A stretch of 64,000 nt of DNA, from positions 1-64,000 of the forward strand of contig JAGBIC010000006.1 of the NCBI GenBank assembly GCA_017935185.1, in the 5' to 3' direction. How positions within the stretch are numbered: position 1 is the stretch's first letter; every line of letters starts with the position of its first letter. A model generated the notes under the pieces. It did no database searches, was not told the origin of the DNA, and saw only the letters and a list, made by a program, of their open reading frames with translations. This DNA is from Alistipes sp. (GTDB lineage: Bacteria > Bacteroidota > Bacteroidia > Bacteroidales > Rikenellaceae). A program made the position numbers and the translations under genes. Positions 14,859 through 25,415 of the stretch are shown here, in pieces.

Positions 14859-16808
14859 ATGAGCAATCGATATTCTTTGCCACAGGATGGTGGGCTGAGA
14901 TTGGAGGGTATCCCCAAAGATATTATCCATCGTTACGAGAAAATTCCCACCTCAATTTTCGATGATGAGAGTGCCGCTGTTCAATATGTCAGCGATCTTG
15001 TCATTGATGCCATAAACAGTCATGCTGCAAATGGTATAAAACGTAATTTTGCATTAGGTCTTACGACAGGACGTACACCGATAGGTGTGTATCATGAGTT
15101 GGTGCGTTGTTATGAAGAGGGGAAGGTCTCTTTCGAGAATGTTGAGGTATTTAGTCTCGATGAGTTTTACCCCATTAAGGCAAGCGAGCAGCAGAGCCGC
15201 AACTATCGTATTCATGAAGAGTTTCTGAGTCATGTAAATATTAAACCCGATAATATTCATATCATCGATGGCACAGTGCCGGTAGATAAGGTTTCGGCAT
15301 ATTGTGCTGAGTATGACAAAAAGGCAAGAAATATCGATTTGATGGTTATCGGTATGGGTGAGCAGGGCCAGATTGGATTTAACGAGCCGGGCTCGTATGC
15401 CAAATCGGTAACCCGTATGGTGCAGCTAACATATCACTCTCGAAAGGTGCAGTCGAGTCAATTCTTTGGTATTGACAATACTCCCAAGTTGGCTATCACC
15501 ATGGGACTTAATACCGTTATGAGTGCCAAACGTATTGTGCTTATGGCATGGGGCGAGGGTAAGGCTGAGGTTGTTCAACGTGTGGTGGAGCAGGATGCGA
15601 CTCGCCTTATTCCTGCATCATTGTTGCAAAATCACCCCTCTATTGAGGCTGTGGTTGATGCTCCAGCGGCCGAGTCGCTGACCGTTAAGCGCGCTCCGTG
15701 GTTGGTTGGTCCCTGCGATTGGACTCCGCGCATGGTGCGTAAAGCTGTTGTGTGGTTGTGCGAGGTGGTGGGTAAGCCTATCCTTAAGCTTACCTATCAA
15801 GATTATATCGAGCATGCTCTCGGCGAGATGCTTGACTCTGTGCAGATGTCATATGCCGATGTAAATATCAAGGTCTTTAACGATCTTCAGCATACTATTA
15901 CAGGCTGGCCCGGCGGTAAGCCAAATGCCGACGATAGTACGCGCCCTGTGCCTTCGGCTCCATATCCGAAGCGTATTATAATCTTCTCTCCGCATCCCGA
16001 TGACGATGTGATATCTATGGGTGGAACATTTATCCGCCTTGTGGAGCAAGGACATGATGTCCATGTAGCCTACGAAACATCGGGTAATGTGGCAGTGCAT
16101 GATGATGTGGTAATCCAGAATCTCGATACAGCTCGTGAGCTGGGTATGGGTGATCGTGTTGAGGAGGTGCGTCAAATCATTGCAGGCAAACGCAAGGGAG
16201 AGCCCGAGCCACGAGCTTTGCTTAACATCAAGGGCGCCATCCGTCGTGCCGAGGCTCGTGCTGCGGTGCGTTCGTTTGGTCTTAATCCCGATACCAATGC
16301 CCATTTCCTGAATCTGCCTTTCTATGAAACAGGCGGAATCAAGAAGGGCCAACGTACGGAAAAGGATCTTGAGATCATCATTGAACTTTTGCAGCGTGTG
16401 CGTCCCCATCAGATTTATCTGGCGGGAGATTTGGCTGACCCTCATGGAACTCATCGTGTATGCACCGAGGCTGTTATGGAGGCTGTGTGCCGTTTGCGCG
16501 ACAGAGGTGAGGCATGGCTTAACGAAACCGTTATATGGCTCTATCGTGGAGCATGGATGGAGTGGGAGATAGGTATGGTAGATATGGCTGTTCCTTTGAG
16601 CCCCGACGAACTGATTAAAAAGCGCCATGCTATCTACCGCCACCTTTCTCAGAAGGATATTGTTCCCTTCCCCGGCGATGACAGCCGTGAGTTCTGGCAG
16701 CGTGCCGAGGAGCGTACACAGAGTACGGCCCGCAAATATGACGATTTGGGCATGGCGGAGTATCAGGCCATTGAGGTCTTTGTCAAATTGGATGTAAAAA
16801 CACTTTAA
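14859..16808 (+). CDS. NagB-like / LmbE-like deacetylase fusion protein
   Basis: A 649-residue fusion known in Bacteroidota, usually annotated as glucosamine-6-phosphate deaminase. The first half (about 30-290) has the sugar-isomerase fold ([19 protein letters not shown]). The second half (about 370-640) is PIG-L/LmbE-like, with [13 protein letters not shown] (His 379 and the Asp residues) and DPHGTH as zinc ligands, suggesting N-deacetylation of an amino sugar. In the NagB half, the usual DGH catalytic segment reads QGQ (169-171), although the D of LDEF and E of FNEP remain, so deaminase activity is doubtful. A canonical nagB follows 11 bp downstream, so this protein may supply the deacetylase step. 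Confidence 0.85.
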   Translation: MSNRYSLPQDGGLRLEGIPKDIIHRYEKIPTSIFDDESAAVQYVSDLVIDAINSHAANGIKRNFALGLTTGRTPIGVYHELVRCYEEGKVSFENVEVFSLDEFYPIKASEQQSRNYRIHEEFLSHVNIKPDNIHIIDGTVPVDKVSAYCAEYDKKARNIDLMVIGMGEQGQIGFNEPGSYAKSVTRMVQLTYHSRKVQSSQFFGIDNTPKLAITMGLNTVMSAKRIVLMAWGEGKAEVVQRVVEQDATRLIPASLLQNHPSIEAVVDAPAAESLTVKRAPWLVGPCDWTPRMVRKAVVWLCEVVGKPILKLTYQDYIEHALGEMLDSVQMSYADVNIKVFNDLQHTITGWPGGKPNADDSTRPVPSAPYPKRIIIFSPHPDDDVISMGGTFIRLVEQGHDVHVAYETSGNVAVHDDVVIQNLDTARELGMGDRVEEVRQIIAGKRKGEPEPRALLNIKGAIRRAEARAAVRSFGLNPDTNAHFLNLPFYETGGIKKGQRTEKDLEIIIELLQRVRPHQIYLAGDLADPHGTHRVCTEAVMEAVCRLRDRGEAWLNETVIWLYRGAWMEWEIGMVDMAVPLSPDELIKKRHAIYRHLSQKDIVPFPGDDSREFWQRAEERTQSTARKYDDLGMAEYQAIEVFVKLDVKTL

Positions 16809-16819
16809 TCAAACAACTT

Positions 16820-17611
16820 ATGAGAGTAATTATAGAGAATACTTCTGCCGAGGCAGGGCGTTGGGCGGCGCGTTATGTGGCAGCAGAGATTAACGCCAAG
16901 GCTGCGGTGAGTAGCGAACCTTTTGTTTTGGGTTTGCCCACAGGGTCGACTCCGCTTGGAATGTATGCCGAACTGATTGAGTTGAATAAGGCCGGTAAGG
17001 TGTCATTTTCAAATGTTATAACATTTAATATGGATGAGTATGTCGGCTTGCCCGAGGAACACCCCGAGAGCTACCATTCTTTTATGTGGAATAACTTCTT
17101 CTCGCATGTCGATATAAAGCCCGAGAATGTAAATATTCTGAACGGTAATGCCGAGGATTTGGCCGAGGAGTGCCGCTCTTACGAAAAACGTATTGTTGTT
17201 GCGGGAGGTATAGACCTCTTTATTGGAGGTGTTGGCGAGGATGGACATTTGGCTTTCAACGAGCCTTATTCATCACTTTCGTCACGCACGCGAGTAAAAA
17301 CCCTTACCGAGGATACCATCATCGTAAATTCTCGTTTCTTCGATAATGATGTTAATCAAGTGCCCAAGCGAGCATTGACAGTGGGTGTTGGCACCGTGTG
17401 TGATGCCAAGCAGGTGCTGGTATTGGCATTGGGCCATAAGAAAGCTCGTGCTGTGCAGCAGTGTGTAGAGGGGTCGGTATCTCATGCGTGGACCATCACA
17501 GCATTGCAGATGCACCCCAAAGGTATTTTGGTGTGCGATGAGCCCGCAGTTGGCGAGTTGAAGGTAAACACCTACCGCTATTTCAAAGATATTGAGAAGG
17601 ATAACCTATAA
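16820..17611 (+). CDS. nagB: Glucosamine-6-phosphate deaminase
   Basis: Converts glucosamine 6-phosphate to fructose 6-phosphate and ammonia. The 263-residue protein is close to the E. coli enzyme in length and motifs: [21 protein letters not shown] (Asp 72), [14 protein letters not shown] (Asp 141, His 143, Glu 148) and [12 protein letters not shown]. All catalytic residues are present, in contrast to the NagB half of the preceding fusion. The genes are 11 bp apart, and deoD follows after 12 bp, so one transcript is likely. Confidence 0.96.
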   Translation: MRVIIENTSAEAGRWAARYVAAEINAKAAVSSEPFVLGLPTGSTPLGMYAELIELNKAGKVSFSNVITFNMDEYVGLPEEHPESYHSFMWNNFFSHVDIKPENVNILNGNAEDLAEECRSYEKRIVVAGGIDLFIGGVGEDGHLAFNEPYSSLSSRTRVKTLTEDTIIVNSRFFDNDVNQVPKRALTVGVGTVCDAKQVLVLALGHKKARAVQQCVEGSVSHAWTITALQMHPKGILVCDEPAVGELKVNTYRYFKDIEKDNL

Positions 17612-17623
17612 TCATATTTTGCC

Positions 17624-18334
17624 ATGTCAAACATTCCCACTCCCCATATTGGAGCCATCGAGGGTCAGATTGCCGAGAAGGTAATCATGGCCGGCGACCC
17701 TTTGCGAGCCAAATTTATGGCCGAGAATTTCCTTGAAAATCCTGTGCAGTATAACTCTGTAAGAGGAATGCTTGGATACACGGGAACATATAAGGGTAAG
17801 CGCGTGTCGGTGCAGGGGCATGGTATGGGTATGCCCTCGATTGGTATCTACACCTATGAGCTGTATAATTTCTATGGTGTTAAGAGTATCATTCGAACAG
17901 GCTCTGCCGGTGCTTACGACCCAACGCTCAAGCTGGGCGATGTGGTAATAGGTATGGGGGCATGTACCGACTCGAATTACAGTGCGCAGTATGCCCTCCC
18001 GGGAAATTATGCTCCGATTGCCGACTTTGATATGGCCAGAGCTGCGGTTGAGAAGGCCGAGCAGATGGGTATCCGTTATAAGGTTGGTAATATTCTTTCG
18101 AGTGATGTCTTTTATGGCGATAATGCCGAGGGTTGGAAGGCATGGCAGAAGATGGGTGTGCTGGCTGTCGAGATGGAGGCTGCTGCTCTTTATATGAATG
18201 CGGCGCGAAGCGGAAATAAGGCGTTGTGTATATGCACAATATCCGATTCGCTTGTCACGCACGAAGCTTGTTCGGCCGAGCAGCGTCAGACGAGTTTTAC
18301 AAACATGATGAACATTGCGTTTGATATAATATAA
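17624..18334 (+). CDS. deoD: Purine nucleoside phosphorylase (DeoD type)
   Basis: Splits purine nucleosides with phosphate into the base and (deoxy)ribose 1-phosphate. The 236-residue protein shows the hexameric DeoD-type signatures: TPHIGA at the N-terminus, [10 protein letters not shown], the [16 protein letters not shown] phosphate/base segment, RTGSAGAY and EMEAAALY with ISDS near the end. It is the last gene of the nag cluster, before a terminator, and faces the ribokinase operon. Together they suggest salvage of nucleosides and ribose. Confidence 0.95.
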   Translation: MSNIPTPHIGAIEGQIAEKVIMAGDPLRAKFMAENFLENPVQYNSVRGMLGYTGTYKGKRVSVQGHGMGMPSIGIYTYELYNFYGVKSIIRTGSAGAYDPTLKLGDVVIGMGACTDSNYSAQYALPGNYAPIADFDMARAAVEKAEQMGIRYKVGNILSSDVFYGDNAEGWKAWQKMGVLAVEMEAAALYMNAARSGNKALCICTISDSLVTHEACSAEQRQTSFTNMMNIAFDII

Positions 18335-18352
18335 TTTGGCTGAAAATTGGTT

Positions 18353-18383
18353 AAAGCAGGCATAAAAGTTGCCTGCTTTTTTT
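18353..18383 (+). terminator. Intrinsic terminator after deoD
   Basis: AAAGCAGGC (18353-18361) pairs with GCCTGCTTT (18371-18379) and continues into seven T. Confidence 0.85.
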
Positions 18384-18411
18384 GTTATGTGAAAATTATA
18401 ATCTATCTTTG
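18382..18411 (+). promoter_or_regulatory. Promoter for the ribokinase operon
   Basis: TTG (18382-18384), a 19-base spacer and TATCTTTG (18404-18411). It partly overlaps the T run of the deoD terminator. The rbsK start is 24 bases downstream. Confidence 0.65.
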
Positions 18412-18435
18412 ATAAAATGATATAATATTGATAAT

Positions 18436-19359
18436 ATGAAGAATATTGTAGTTATAGGTAGTAGTAATACCGATATGGTTGTAAAGACTTCGCATCTGCC
18501 GGCTGGCGGCGAGACGGTGCTTGGTGGTGATTTCTTTATGAACCCCGGTGGTAAGGGCGCTAATCAGGCGGTTGCGGCGGCACGTTATGGCAATAGAGTA
18601 GTCTTTGTTGCCAAAACAGGCGACGATATGTTTGGTGCTACGGTGCGAGAGGGAATGAAACAGGATGGTATTATAACCGACTATGTCTTTGTCGATAAAC
18701 AGCACCCGTCGGGAGTGGCATTGATTACAATCGATAGCGCTGCCGAAAACTGCATCGTTGTTGCGTCGGGTGCAAATATGCATCTGAATGAAACGGATAT
18801 CGACGCTGCGGCAGATGAGATTCGTCATGCCGATGTTGTGCTTATGCAACTTGAGTGTCCGGTTGCTACCGTTGAGTATGCAGCTCGTATGGCTGCCGAG
18901 GCCGGCGTTAAGGTGATTCTGAATCCTGCGCCAGCACCTGCCGAGCCTTTGAGTGAGGAGTTGATGAAGAATCTCTTTCTCATAACGCCAAATCGCAGTG
19001 AGGCATCCCGAATTTCGGGTATCAATGTCACCGATATGGAGAGTGCCCACCGTGCAATCAGAGCAATATATGCCATGGGCCCAAAGAATGTTATTATCAC
19101 TTTGGGTAGCGAGGGTTCGCTCATTTACGATGGCTCGATGATTATGCGTGTCGATGCCTGCAAGGTGGAAGCTGTCGATACCACTGCTGCTGGCGATACT
19201 TATAGCGGTGTGTTGGCAAGTGTTATAGCAGAGGGTAAGAGCCTAATCGAGGCTGTTCGTGAAGCCAATGTGGCAGCTGCAATCAGCGTGACCCGTATGG
19301 GTGCGCAGCCGGCAGCACCCACTCGTGCCGAGATAAACGAGTTTAAAGCAAAAAAGTAG
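18436..19359 (+). CDS. rbsK: Ribokinase
   Basis: Phosphorylates D-ribose to ribose 5-phosphate. The 307-residue PfkB-family protein has both family signatures: GGKGANQAVAAARYG near residue 38 and DTTAAGDTYSG near residue 250, whose second Asp is the catalytic base. NPGGKGAN and the NTDM substrate segment at the N-terminus favour ribose over other PfkB substrates. It is 20 bp upstream of a GRP-family sugar permease, which would bring in the substrate, and downstream of deoD, which releases ribose 1-phosphate. Confidence 0.93.
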   Translation: MKNIVVIGSSNTDMVVKTSHLPAGGETVLGGDFFMNPGGKGANQAVAAARYGNRVVFVAKTGDDMFGATVREGMKQDGIITDYVFVDKQHPSGVALITIDSAAENCIVVASGANMHLNETDIDAAADEIRHADVVLMQLECPVATVEYAARMAAEAGVKVILNPAPAPAEPLSEELMKNLFLITPNRSEASRISGINVTDMESAHRAIRAIYAMGPKNVIITLGSEGSLIYDGSMIMRVDACKVEAVDTTAAGDTYSGVLASVIAEGKSLIEAVREANVAAAISVTRMGAQPAAPTRAEINEFKAKK

Positions 19360-19379
19360 TAATCTAAATCTATAAATCT

Positions 19380-20390
19380 ATGTTTATTGTCAATAGTTAT
19401 TTGCTGGCAGTCATTTTCTGCTTTATAACCATGTTGTGCTGGGGCTCTTGGGGTAATACCCAGAAACTCGCCGGAAAGACTTGGAGATACGAGTTGTTCT
19501 ATTGGGACTATGTTATCGGTATGGTACTTTTTACGTTGTTGCTCGGATTTACCATGGGCAGTATGGGTAGTGAGGGCCGTCCTTTTGTTGAGGATTTGAT
19601 GCAGGCCGATGGCAAAGGGATACTCAGCGTGCTTATCGGTGGTATTATTTTTAACGCTTCAAATATCCTGTTGTCGGCCTCTGTGTCGCTGGCGGGTATG
19701 TCTGTGGCATTTCCGTTGGGCGTAGGTCTGGCTTTGGTGCTGGGTGTTATAATTAACTATATTGGCGCGCCGAAGGGTGATCCTATGTTACTCTTTATTG
19801 GTGTTGCATTAGTCGTTGTTGCCATTGTTTGTAACGGTATTGCATCGGGTCGTATGAGCAAAGGTGGAGAAGAGAGTGCCTCGAATCGCAAAGGTGTCAT
19901 TCTGTCAATTATTGCCGGAGTGTTGATGTCGTTCTTCTACCGTTTTGTGGCGGCAGCCATGGACTTGGATAATTTCGAACAGCCTACTGCAGGCATGCTC
20001 ACCCCATATTCTGCGATTTTTGTCTTCTCGATAGGTGTGTTGTTGAGTAATTTTGTGTTCAATACCATTGTCATGCGTCGCCCGTTTGTAGGTGCGCCTG
20101 TTAGCTATAAAGAGTATTTTTCAGGCTCTCTGTCAACTCACCTTGTCGGAGTGTTGGGCGGAGCGATATGGTGCTTGGGAACAGCCTTCAGTTATATAGC
20201 TGCTGGTAAGGCCGGAGCTGCCATCTCTTATGCCTTGGGTCAGGGAGCTCCTATGATTGCCGCTATTTGGGGCGTATTTATCTGGAAAGAGTTTAAGGGT
20301 AGCGACAGTAAAACAAATGCGTTATTAGCCATTATGTTCTTGTTCTTTATTGCCGGTTTGGCCATGATAGTGGTTGCCGGAGGTAATTAG
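19380..20390 (+). CDS. GRP-family sugar permease (ribose-type transporter)
   Basis: A 336-residue inner membrane protein with about ten hydrophobic segments, of the glucose/ribose porter (RbsU/RhaT-like DMT) family. The N-terminal CWGSWGNTQKL segment is characteristic. Its position 20 bp after ribokinase points to ribose as substrate; this is inference from context. The operon ends at a strong terminator. Confidence 0.85.
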   Translation: MFIVNSYLLAVIFCFITMLCWGSWGNTQKLAGKTWRYELFYWDYVIGMVLFTLLLGFTMGSMGSEGRPFVEDLMQADGKGILSVLIGGIIFNASNILLSASVSLAGMSVAFPLGVGLALVLGVIINYIGAPKGDPMLLFIGVALVVVAIVCNGIASGRMSKGGEESASNRKGVILSIIAGVLMSFFYRFVAAAMDLDNFEQPTAGMLTPYSAIFVFSIGVLLSNFVFNTIVMRRPFVGAPVSYKEYFSGSLSTHLVGVLGGAIWCLGTAFSYIAAGKAGAAISYALGQGAPMIAAIWGVFIWKEFKGSDSKTNALLAIMFLFFIAGLAMIVVAGGN

Positions 20391-20414
20391 ATAAGCAGCA
20401 GTAAGAGATTTTGT

Positions 20415-20447
20415 GGGCCATATCAACCGTATGGCCCTATTTTTTTG
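20415..20447 (+). terminator. Intrinsic terminator of the ribokinase operon
   Basis: GGGCCATA (20415-20422) pairs with TATGGCCC (20430-20437), followed by a T run to 20447. Confidence 0.85.
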
Positions 20448-20479
20448 TTATAATAGGCTGAAATAGTAGTAGATTTTCT

Positions 20480-20487
20480 TATATTTG
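20480..20487 (+). promoter_or_regulatory. -7 element for the TonB receptor gene
   Basis: TATATTTG followed by C, 48 bases before the ATG at 20536. The -33 TTG is not clear. Confidence 0.45.
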
Positions 20488-20535
20488 CATGATCAATAAG
20501 CTATATAAAAAACCAAAACGAATATTGATAGTCCT

Positions 20536-22941
20536 ATGAAGCATTTTATATTTACTCTGTTTGCCATTGTGGCATTTGCAGGAGCTTATGCTCAAACCTC
20601 TCCTGCGGTGAAAGGTCGTGTTACCGATGCGGCAACGGGCAAGGTGGTTGAGTTTGCTGACGTGGTAATCACAGATAATGATAATAACACTGTGGCATCC
20701 ACTACTGTGAAAAATGGTGAGTTTGTCATCGACCGAGTGCGTGAGGGCGAGTTTGTCTTGTCTGTTTTGTTGGTAGGCTATCAGCCATATGTTGCCAAGC
20801 CCATGCAGTTTGGTAAAGAGTCTATTGATATGGGTACCATTGCATTAGCAATGGTTGAAACAGGCTTGGAGGAGGTCGTTGTTACGGGCGAAAAGAGTAA
20901 AATCGTATATAAACTCGATCGTCAGAGTATCAGCGGTTCGGCTTCCCTTGCAGCGGCCGGCGGTACGGCTGTCGATATTCTCAATGCTACCCCCTCTGTA
21001 AGAGTAGATGCCGAGGGTGGGGTTTCGTTCCGAGGTAGTACAGGCTTTTTGGTATATGTTGATGGCAAGCAGAGCCCATTGGAGGGTACGCAGGCTCTGG
21101 AGCAGATTGCGGCAAACAATGTCGAGAATATCGAGATTATCACCACTCCGTCAGCTCGCTACAAGACCGATGGAGATGTAGGTATCATAAATATTATCAC
21201 CAAACGTCACGACGACGAGGGTGTTAGCGGTAATGTTAATTTGTCGCTAAGTACTATCGGCGCATGGAATGCGGATGTGCTTGTCAGCCATAAGAAGAAC
21301 GCTAACCGTTTCTATCTCGGTTGGGCAAGTAGCGAGGTTAAAACCCAGAGTGAATTTGAGCAGAGCAAGACCACTATTGTTGATGATTTCACAACTACAT
21401 CACAATCAATTGGTGAGCGTTACCGTAATAGCGCATCCCACCTTGGTCGAATTGGCTGGGAGTATAGCAAGAAAGGCCATGATTTGATGCTGGAGTACCA
21501 GATGGGTCTTACCAAAAATTCGCGAGGTGGCGATATGGCGTATGACGAGCATCGCATGCAGGGCACAAATGTTATAAACGACAATATTTATGACAGCCAT
21601 GACCGATATTCAAACGAGAAGCATATCTATCAATTGTCAACCAACTATACATGGACTCTGAACGAGAGAGGCGATAAGATTTCACTTTTGGGTCGTCTGC
21701 GTCACGATAGTTATGCTTTGGAGTATACCGAGAGTAATATGTTCAACCTGTCGGGTGAACGATATGAGGGTACTCGTGGTTATGAAAAGGAGCACCATTG
21801 GGATTTTGACGGCTCACTTAATTATGAACTTAACTACCGCCCTGAGGGTAAGTTCGAAGTGGGATATCAATACACCTCATATAGCGAACATGGTTCATAT
21901 AACATCAAATATTGGGATCGCGAGATGCATGATTTTGAGTGGCAGGAGGATTTGAGGGCGCCATTCTTCTATCGCCGTCAGATTCACTCGGCATATGCAA
22001 TGCTGACCGATAGTTTTGGCCCGTTGTCGTTTGATGCAGGTTTGCGTGCCGACCACAATATCGACCACCTCGATATCAGCGTCAAGGGCGCTAATCGCCA
22101 TATTAAGCGTACCGAGCTATATCCATCAGCCCATCTTCAGTATGCAGCTCCGGGAAATAATGTCTTTTCGCTGGGTTACTCGTACCGTATTAACCGACCG
22201 GGTATCCACCAACTTGAGCCGTATATCACTTACGAGGATTATTATACCAAGAAAATAGGTAACCCCGATATCAATCCCGAGTATATTCACTCTGCCGAGG
22301 TCGGATACCGTAAGACCATAGCCGAGGAGAATACCATCGCAGTAACAGGCTTCTATCGTCATCGTCGCGGTGTGAGAGAGTATGTGCGTTTGGCCTATGA
22401 GCCGGGCGTTACACTCGATTCATTGATCAATGCCGGTAACGACCGTACTATTGGTGCCGAGTTGAGTGCAAGGGTTAAGACCACGCGTTGGTGGAATATT
22501 ACTATCAATGGTAGCGTGTTTGATTATAAGTTTACAGCCGATTACGAAGGTTCTACAAGCGCATCAAACGTAAGTTATAGCGCCTCGATGATAAATAATT
22601 TCACGTTGGGTCGCACCTCTCGTTTGCAGTTTGATGCCAATGTTGTTGGCCCGACCGTGCTTACGCAGGGTCGCGAGGAGGCCTACTATTACTTCGATTT
22701 GGCATTCCGCCAGCAGTTGTTCAAGAATAAGATTTCGGCTTCGATTGTTATGCACGATGTATTCCACACTGCAAAATACAATAATTATCGTATGACCCCC
22801 ACGCTTAAGTCTGTAACCCACGTTCGACCCAAATATCCCAATATTGTTTTGTCGATAAGTTATGCTTTCAATGCCAAACATAAGGAGCATACGGGTGCGG
22901 TATCGTCTGGTGTAACCGTATTTGAGGGTAAAGATTTCTAA
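20536..22941 (+). CDS. TonB-dependent receptor, outer-membrane beta-barrel family
   Basis: An 801-residue outer membrane protein. A signal peptide ends near AYAQ (residue 20); a carboxypeptidase-regulatory-like domain follows (about 23-105, VKGRVTDAATGKVVEFADV); then a plug-like domain (about 120-225, with NATPSVRVDAEGGVSFRG and IITTPSARYKTDG); then a barrel of the OMP_b-brl_3 type. The plug ends in a typical IINIITKR segment. No SusD partner is adjacent, so it is not a classical Sus pair. It lies 20 bp before malQ, which hints at a link with glucan use, but these receptors also import peptides or metals. Substrate not assigned. Confidence 0.85.
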   Translation: MKHFIFTLFAIVAFAGAYAQTSPAVKGRVTDAATGKVVEFADVVITDNDNNTVASTTVKNGEFVIDRVREGEFVLSVLLVGYQPYVAKPMQFGKESIDMGTIALAMVETGLEEVVVTGEKSKIVYKLDRQSISGSASLAAAGGTAVDILNATPSVRVDAEGGVSFRGSTGFLVYVDGKQSPLEGTQALEQIAANNVENIEIITTPSARYKTDGDVGIINIITKRHDDEGVSGNVNLSLSTIGAWNADVLVSHKKNANRFYLGWASSEVKTQSEFEQSKTTIVDDFTTTSQSIGERYRNSASHLGRIGWEYSKKGHDLMLEYQMGLTKNSRGGDMAYDEHRMQGTNVINDNIYDSHDRYSNEKHIYQLSTNYTWTLNERGDKISLLGRLRHDSYALEYTESNMFNLSGERYEGTRGYEKEHHWDFDGSLNYELNYRPEGKFEVGYQYTSYSEHGSYNIKYWDREMHDFEWQEDLRAPFFYRRQIHSAYAMLTDSFGPLSFDAGLRADHNIDHLDISVKGANRHIKRTELYPSAHLQYAAPGNNVFSLGYSYRINRPGIHQLEPYITYEDYYTKKIGNPDINPEYIHSAEVGYRKTIAEENTIAVTGFYRHRRGVREYVRLAYEPGVTLDSLINAGNDRTIGAELSARVKTTRWWNITINGSVFDYKFTADYEGSTSASNVSYSASMINNFTLGRTSRLQFDANVVGPTVLTQGREEAYYYFDLAFRQQLFKNKISASIVMHDVFHTAKYNNYRMTPTLKSVTHVRPKYPNIVLSISYAFNAKHKEHTGAVSSGVTVFEGKDF

Positions 22942-22961
22942 ATTTGTAGTCTTGCTAGATT

Positions 22962-25415
22962 ATGAGAGCAACATTCCAGATAGAGTATTTCGCTCCTGAA
23001 AAATCTTCAATCTATATCATCATCGGCGACCAAAAAGGTCGTCCGATGTGTTATTGTGGAGGTGGTATTTGGAGCATCGAGTGTGAAGTGGCTCAAGGCG
23101 AATCATATTGCTATGAGTTGCGTTCCGATGCTGGAGAGTTGCTTCGGGGGGAGGATGAGCCTGCACATAGTATCAAGGCCTATTACGATGGCGCTACAAT
23201 CATTGATAGTTGGTATGAGCGAACGGTCGAAAAGGTCTTCTGCTCATCGCTTTTTACGGCGGGAGTTTTTCAGCGTAACGATAAATCACTGCTGTATAGA
23301 GATTTTGCCGAGGGCGTTTTGTTGAGTGTCGAAGCCCCGATGTTGTCGCCAGAAGAGTCTTTGGCGGTTTTGGGTGAGAAGTGTTGTTTGGGATGCTGGA
23401 ATGAGCAGCAATGTGTGGCCATGTCGGAGCGCGAGGGTGTCTGGAGCACTTTATTGCCTCGTGAGGCTATGGGTTCGCAATATAAATTTGTGGTTGTCGA
23501 TCAAAGTGGGCGTGTGAAATATTATGAAGAGGGTAATAATCGCCTGCTCCAATATGGCAATACCCGAAAACTCATTGTTCAGGGGCTTCGTCTGCGTAAC
23601 TACTCAAGGCGTTGGCGCGGTGCGGGTGTGGCTATACCCGTCTTCTCGCTGCGTAGCACGCACGATTGGGGCTGCGGCGATTTTATGAGTCTTATACCTA
23701 TGATTCGTTGGGCTTCGCAAGTGGGTATGTCGGTCATTCAGCTGCTTCCTGTTAATGATACCACATCTACACGAACATGGCGTGATTCGTATCCTTATAA
23801 TGCAGTTTCCTCATTTGCCCTCCATCCCATTTATGCCAATATATCCGATGCACTCTCTCTTGTGTCGCAATGTGTTGATAAGCAAACGCTTGAGGCTATA
23901 CAATCTCTGCTGGCGGGTTTTGCCGACAGAGCTGCGACTCTGAATAATTATGAGGCAGTCGATTATGAGGCTACAATAAGGCTTAAGGAGGAGGCTTTGA
24001 GGGCGTTGTATGACATCTGTGGTCGTCAGGTGTTGGCGTCGGATGAGTATTCGTTATTTTATGAGGATAGCCATGAGTGGCTTTTGCCCTATGCGGTCTA
24101 CTCTTCGCTTCGCGATAAATTTTCGACATGTGATTTTTTACAGTGGCCGCAACTGTCGCAATACGATGCTGTGCAGGCGGAAGAGTATGCCCGACAACAT
24201 GCTTCGGAGGTTGATTATTATTGCTTTGTGCAGTATATCCTCGATAGCCAACTATCGCGTGTCAGAGATTTCGCCCACTCGCATCGTGTGGCTTTGAAAG
24301 GCGATATCCCAATTGGTGTGGCACCAACGAGCGTGGATGTGTGGAGCGCCCCCGAATTGTATAATACGACCATGTCGGCAGGTGCCCCTCCTGATGCTTT
24401 TGCCGTCGATGGACAGAATTGGGGATTCCCGACCTATAATTGGTCGAAAATGGCCGAGGATGATTATGCGTGGTGGCGTCGCCGTCTGGAAAAGATGGCA
24501 CGATATTTTGACGCATATCGTATAGACCATATTTTGGGATTTTTCCGTATATGGGAGGTGCCTCGCAACGCCGATAGTGCTATCGTTGGCCACTTCAATC
24601 CTTCACTGCCTATTTCTGAAGCAGAGTTGGCTGCATGTGGGTTGGATGATGTCGCCATTTACGATGAATGTAATCCTGAAAATGATTGTCTATTTGTTCG
24701 TTATCCATATTCTGATGGTGTAGTTCCTCGTATAGAGGGCTTTAGAACCGAAGCATTCAGGGCGTTGGATGAGCAACAGCGGGATGCTTACCAAAAACTC
24801 TACGAGGAGTTCTTTTATCATCGTCATGATGATTTCTGGCGTCAAAATGCCATGCGTCGCCTACCCCGATTGATGTCTGCAACCTCAATGCTTACGTGTG
24901 GTGAGGATTTGGGTATGATACCTGCCTGTGTGCCCGATTTTATGGCGGAACAGCAAATCCTCTCGCTTGAAATTGAGCGTATGCCCAAACAGATGGGTGT
25001 GGCTTTTGGGGCAACAGAACACTATCCGTATCTCTCTGTGGCCTCTACCTCTACACACGATATGTCTACCTTGCGAGAGTGGTGGCAGGAGGATAGGGCC
25101 ATGACACAGCGTTATTGGAGTGAGGTCTTGTCGCTGGAGGGCGAGGCCGAGCAGGTGTGTTCACCTGCTACAGCTCGACTCATTGTTGAACGTCATATGC
25201 GTTCAGGCTCAATATTGGCAATATTACCTTTGCAGGATTGGCTTGCCGTAGACGAGGAGTTGCGTCGACATGATTTTGCCGCAGAGAGAATAAATATCCC
25301 AGCCAACGCTAACCACTATTGGCGCTATCGTATGCATTTGAATATCGAGGAGTTGATAGACGCCGATGGCTTTAACGCCAATCTTTCTGAGATAATATCT
25401 TTGCGCAAAGGATAA
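22962..25415 (+). CDS. malQ: 4-alpha-glucanotransferase
   Basis: GH77 enzyme that transfers alpha-1,4-glucan segments in maltodextrin and glycogen metabolism. The 817-residue protein starts with two starch-binding (CBM20-like) segments (about 1-100 and 125-215), as in other long bacterial MalQ proteins. The GH77 core follows: SYPYNAVSSFALHPIY, KGDIPIGVAPTSVDVW, YRIDHILGFFRIWEVP (catalytic nucleophile Asp), CGEDLGMIP (acid/base Glu) and STHDMSTLREWW (third carboxylate). All three carboxylates are present. Its stop codon directly abuts that of the converging DsbA-like gene. Confidence 0.95.
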   Translation: MRATFQIEYFAPEKSSIYIIIGDQKGRPMCYCGGGIWSIECEVAQGESYCYELRSDAGELLRGEDEPAHSIKAYYDGATIIDSWYERTVEKVFCSSLFTAGVFQRNDKSLLYRDFAEGVLLSVEAPMLSPEESLAVLGEKCCLGCWNEQQCVAMSEREGVWSTLLPREAMGSQYKFVVVDQSGRVKYYEEGNNRLLQYGNTRKLIVQGLRLRNYSRRWRGAGVAIPVFSLRSTHDWGCGDFMSLIPMIRWASQVGMSVIQLLPVNDTTSTRTWRDSYPYNAVSSFALHPIYANISDALSLVSQCVDKQTLEAIQSLLAGFADRAATLNNYEAVDYEATIRLKEEALRALYDICGRQVLASDEYSLFYEDSHEWLLPYAVYSSLRDKFSTCDFLQWPQLSQYDAVQAEEYARQHASEVDYYCFVQYILDSQLSRVRDFAHSHRVALKGDIPIGVAPTSVDVWSAPELYNTTMSAGAPPDAFAVDGQNWGFPTYNWSKMAEDDYAWWRRRLEKMARYFDAYRIDHILGFFRIWEVPRNADSAIVGHFNPSLPISEAELAACGLDDVAIYDECNPENDCLFVRYPYSDGVVPRIEGFRTEAFRALDEQQRDAYQKLYEEFFYHRHDDFWRQNAMRRLPRLMSATSMLTCGEDLGMIPACVPDFMAEQQILSLEIERMPKQMGVAFGATEHYPYLSVASTSTHDMSTLREWWQEDRAMTQRYWSEVLSLEGEAEQVCSPATARLIVERHMRSGSILAILPLQDWLAVDEELRRHDFAAERINIPANANHYWRYRMHLNIEELIDADGFNANLSEIISLRKG

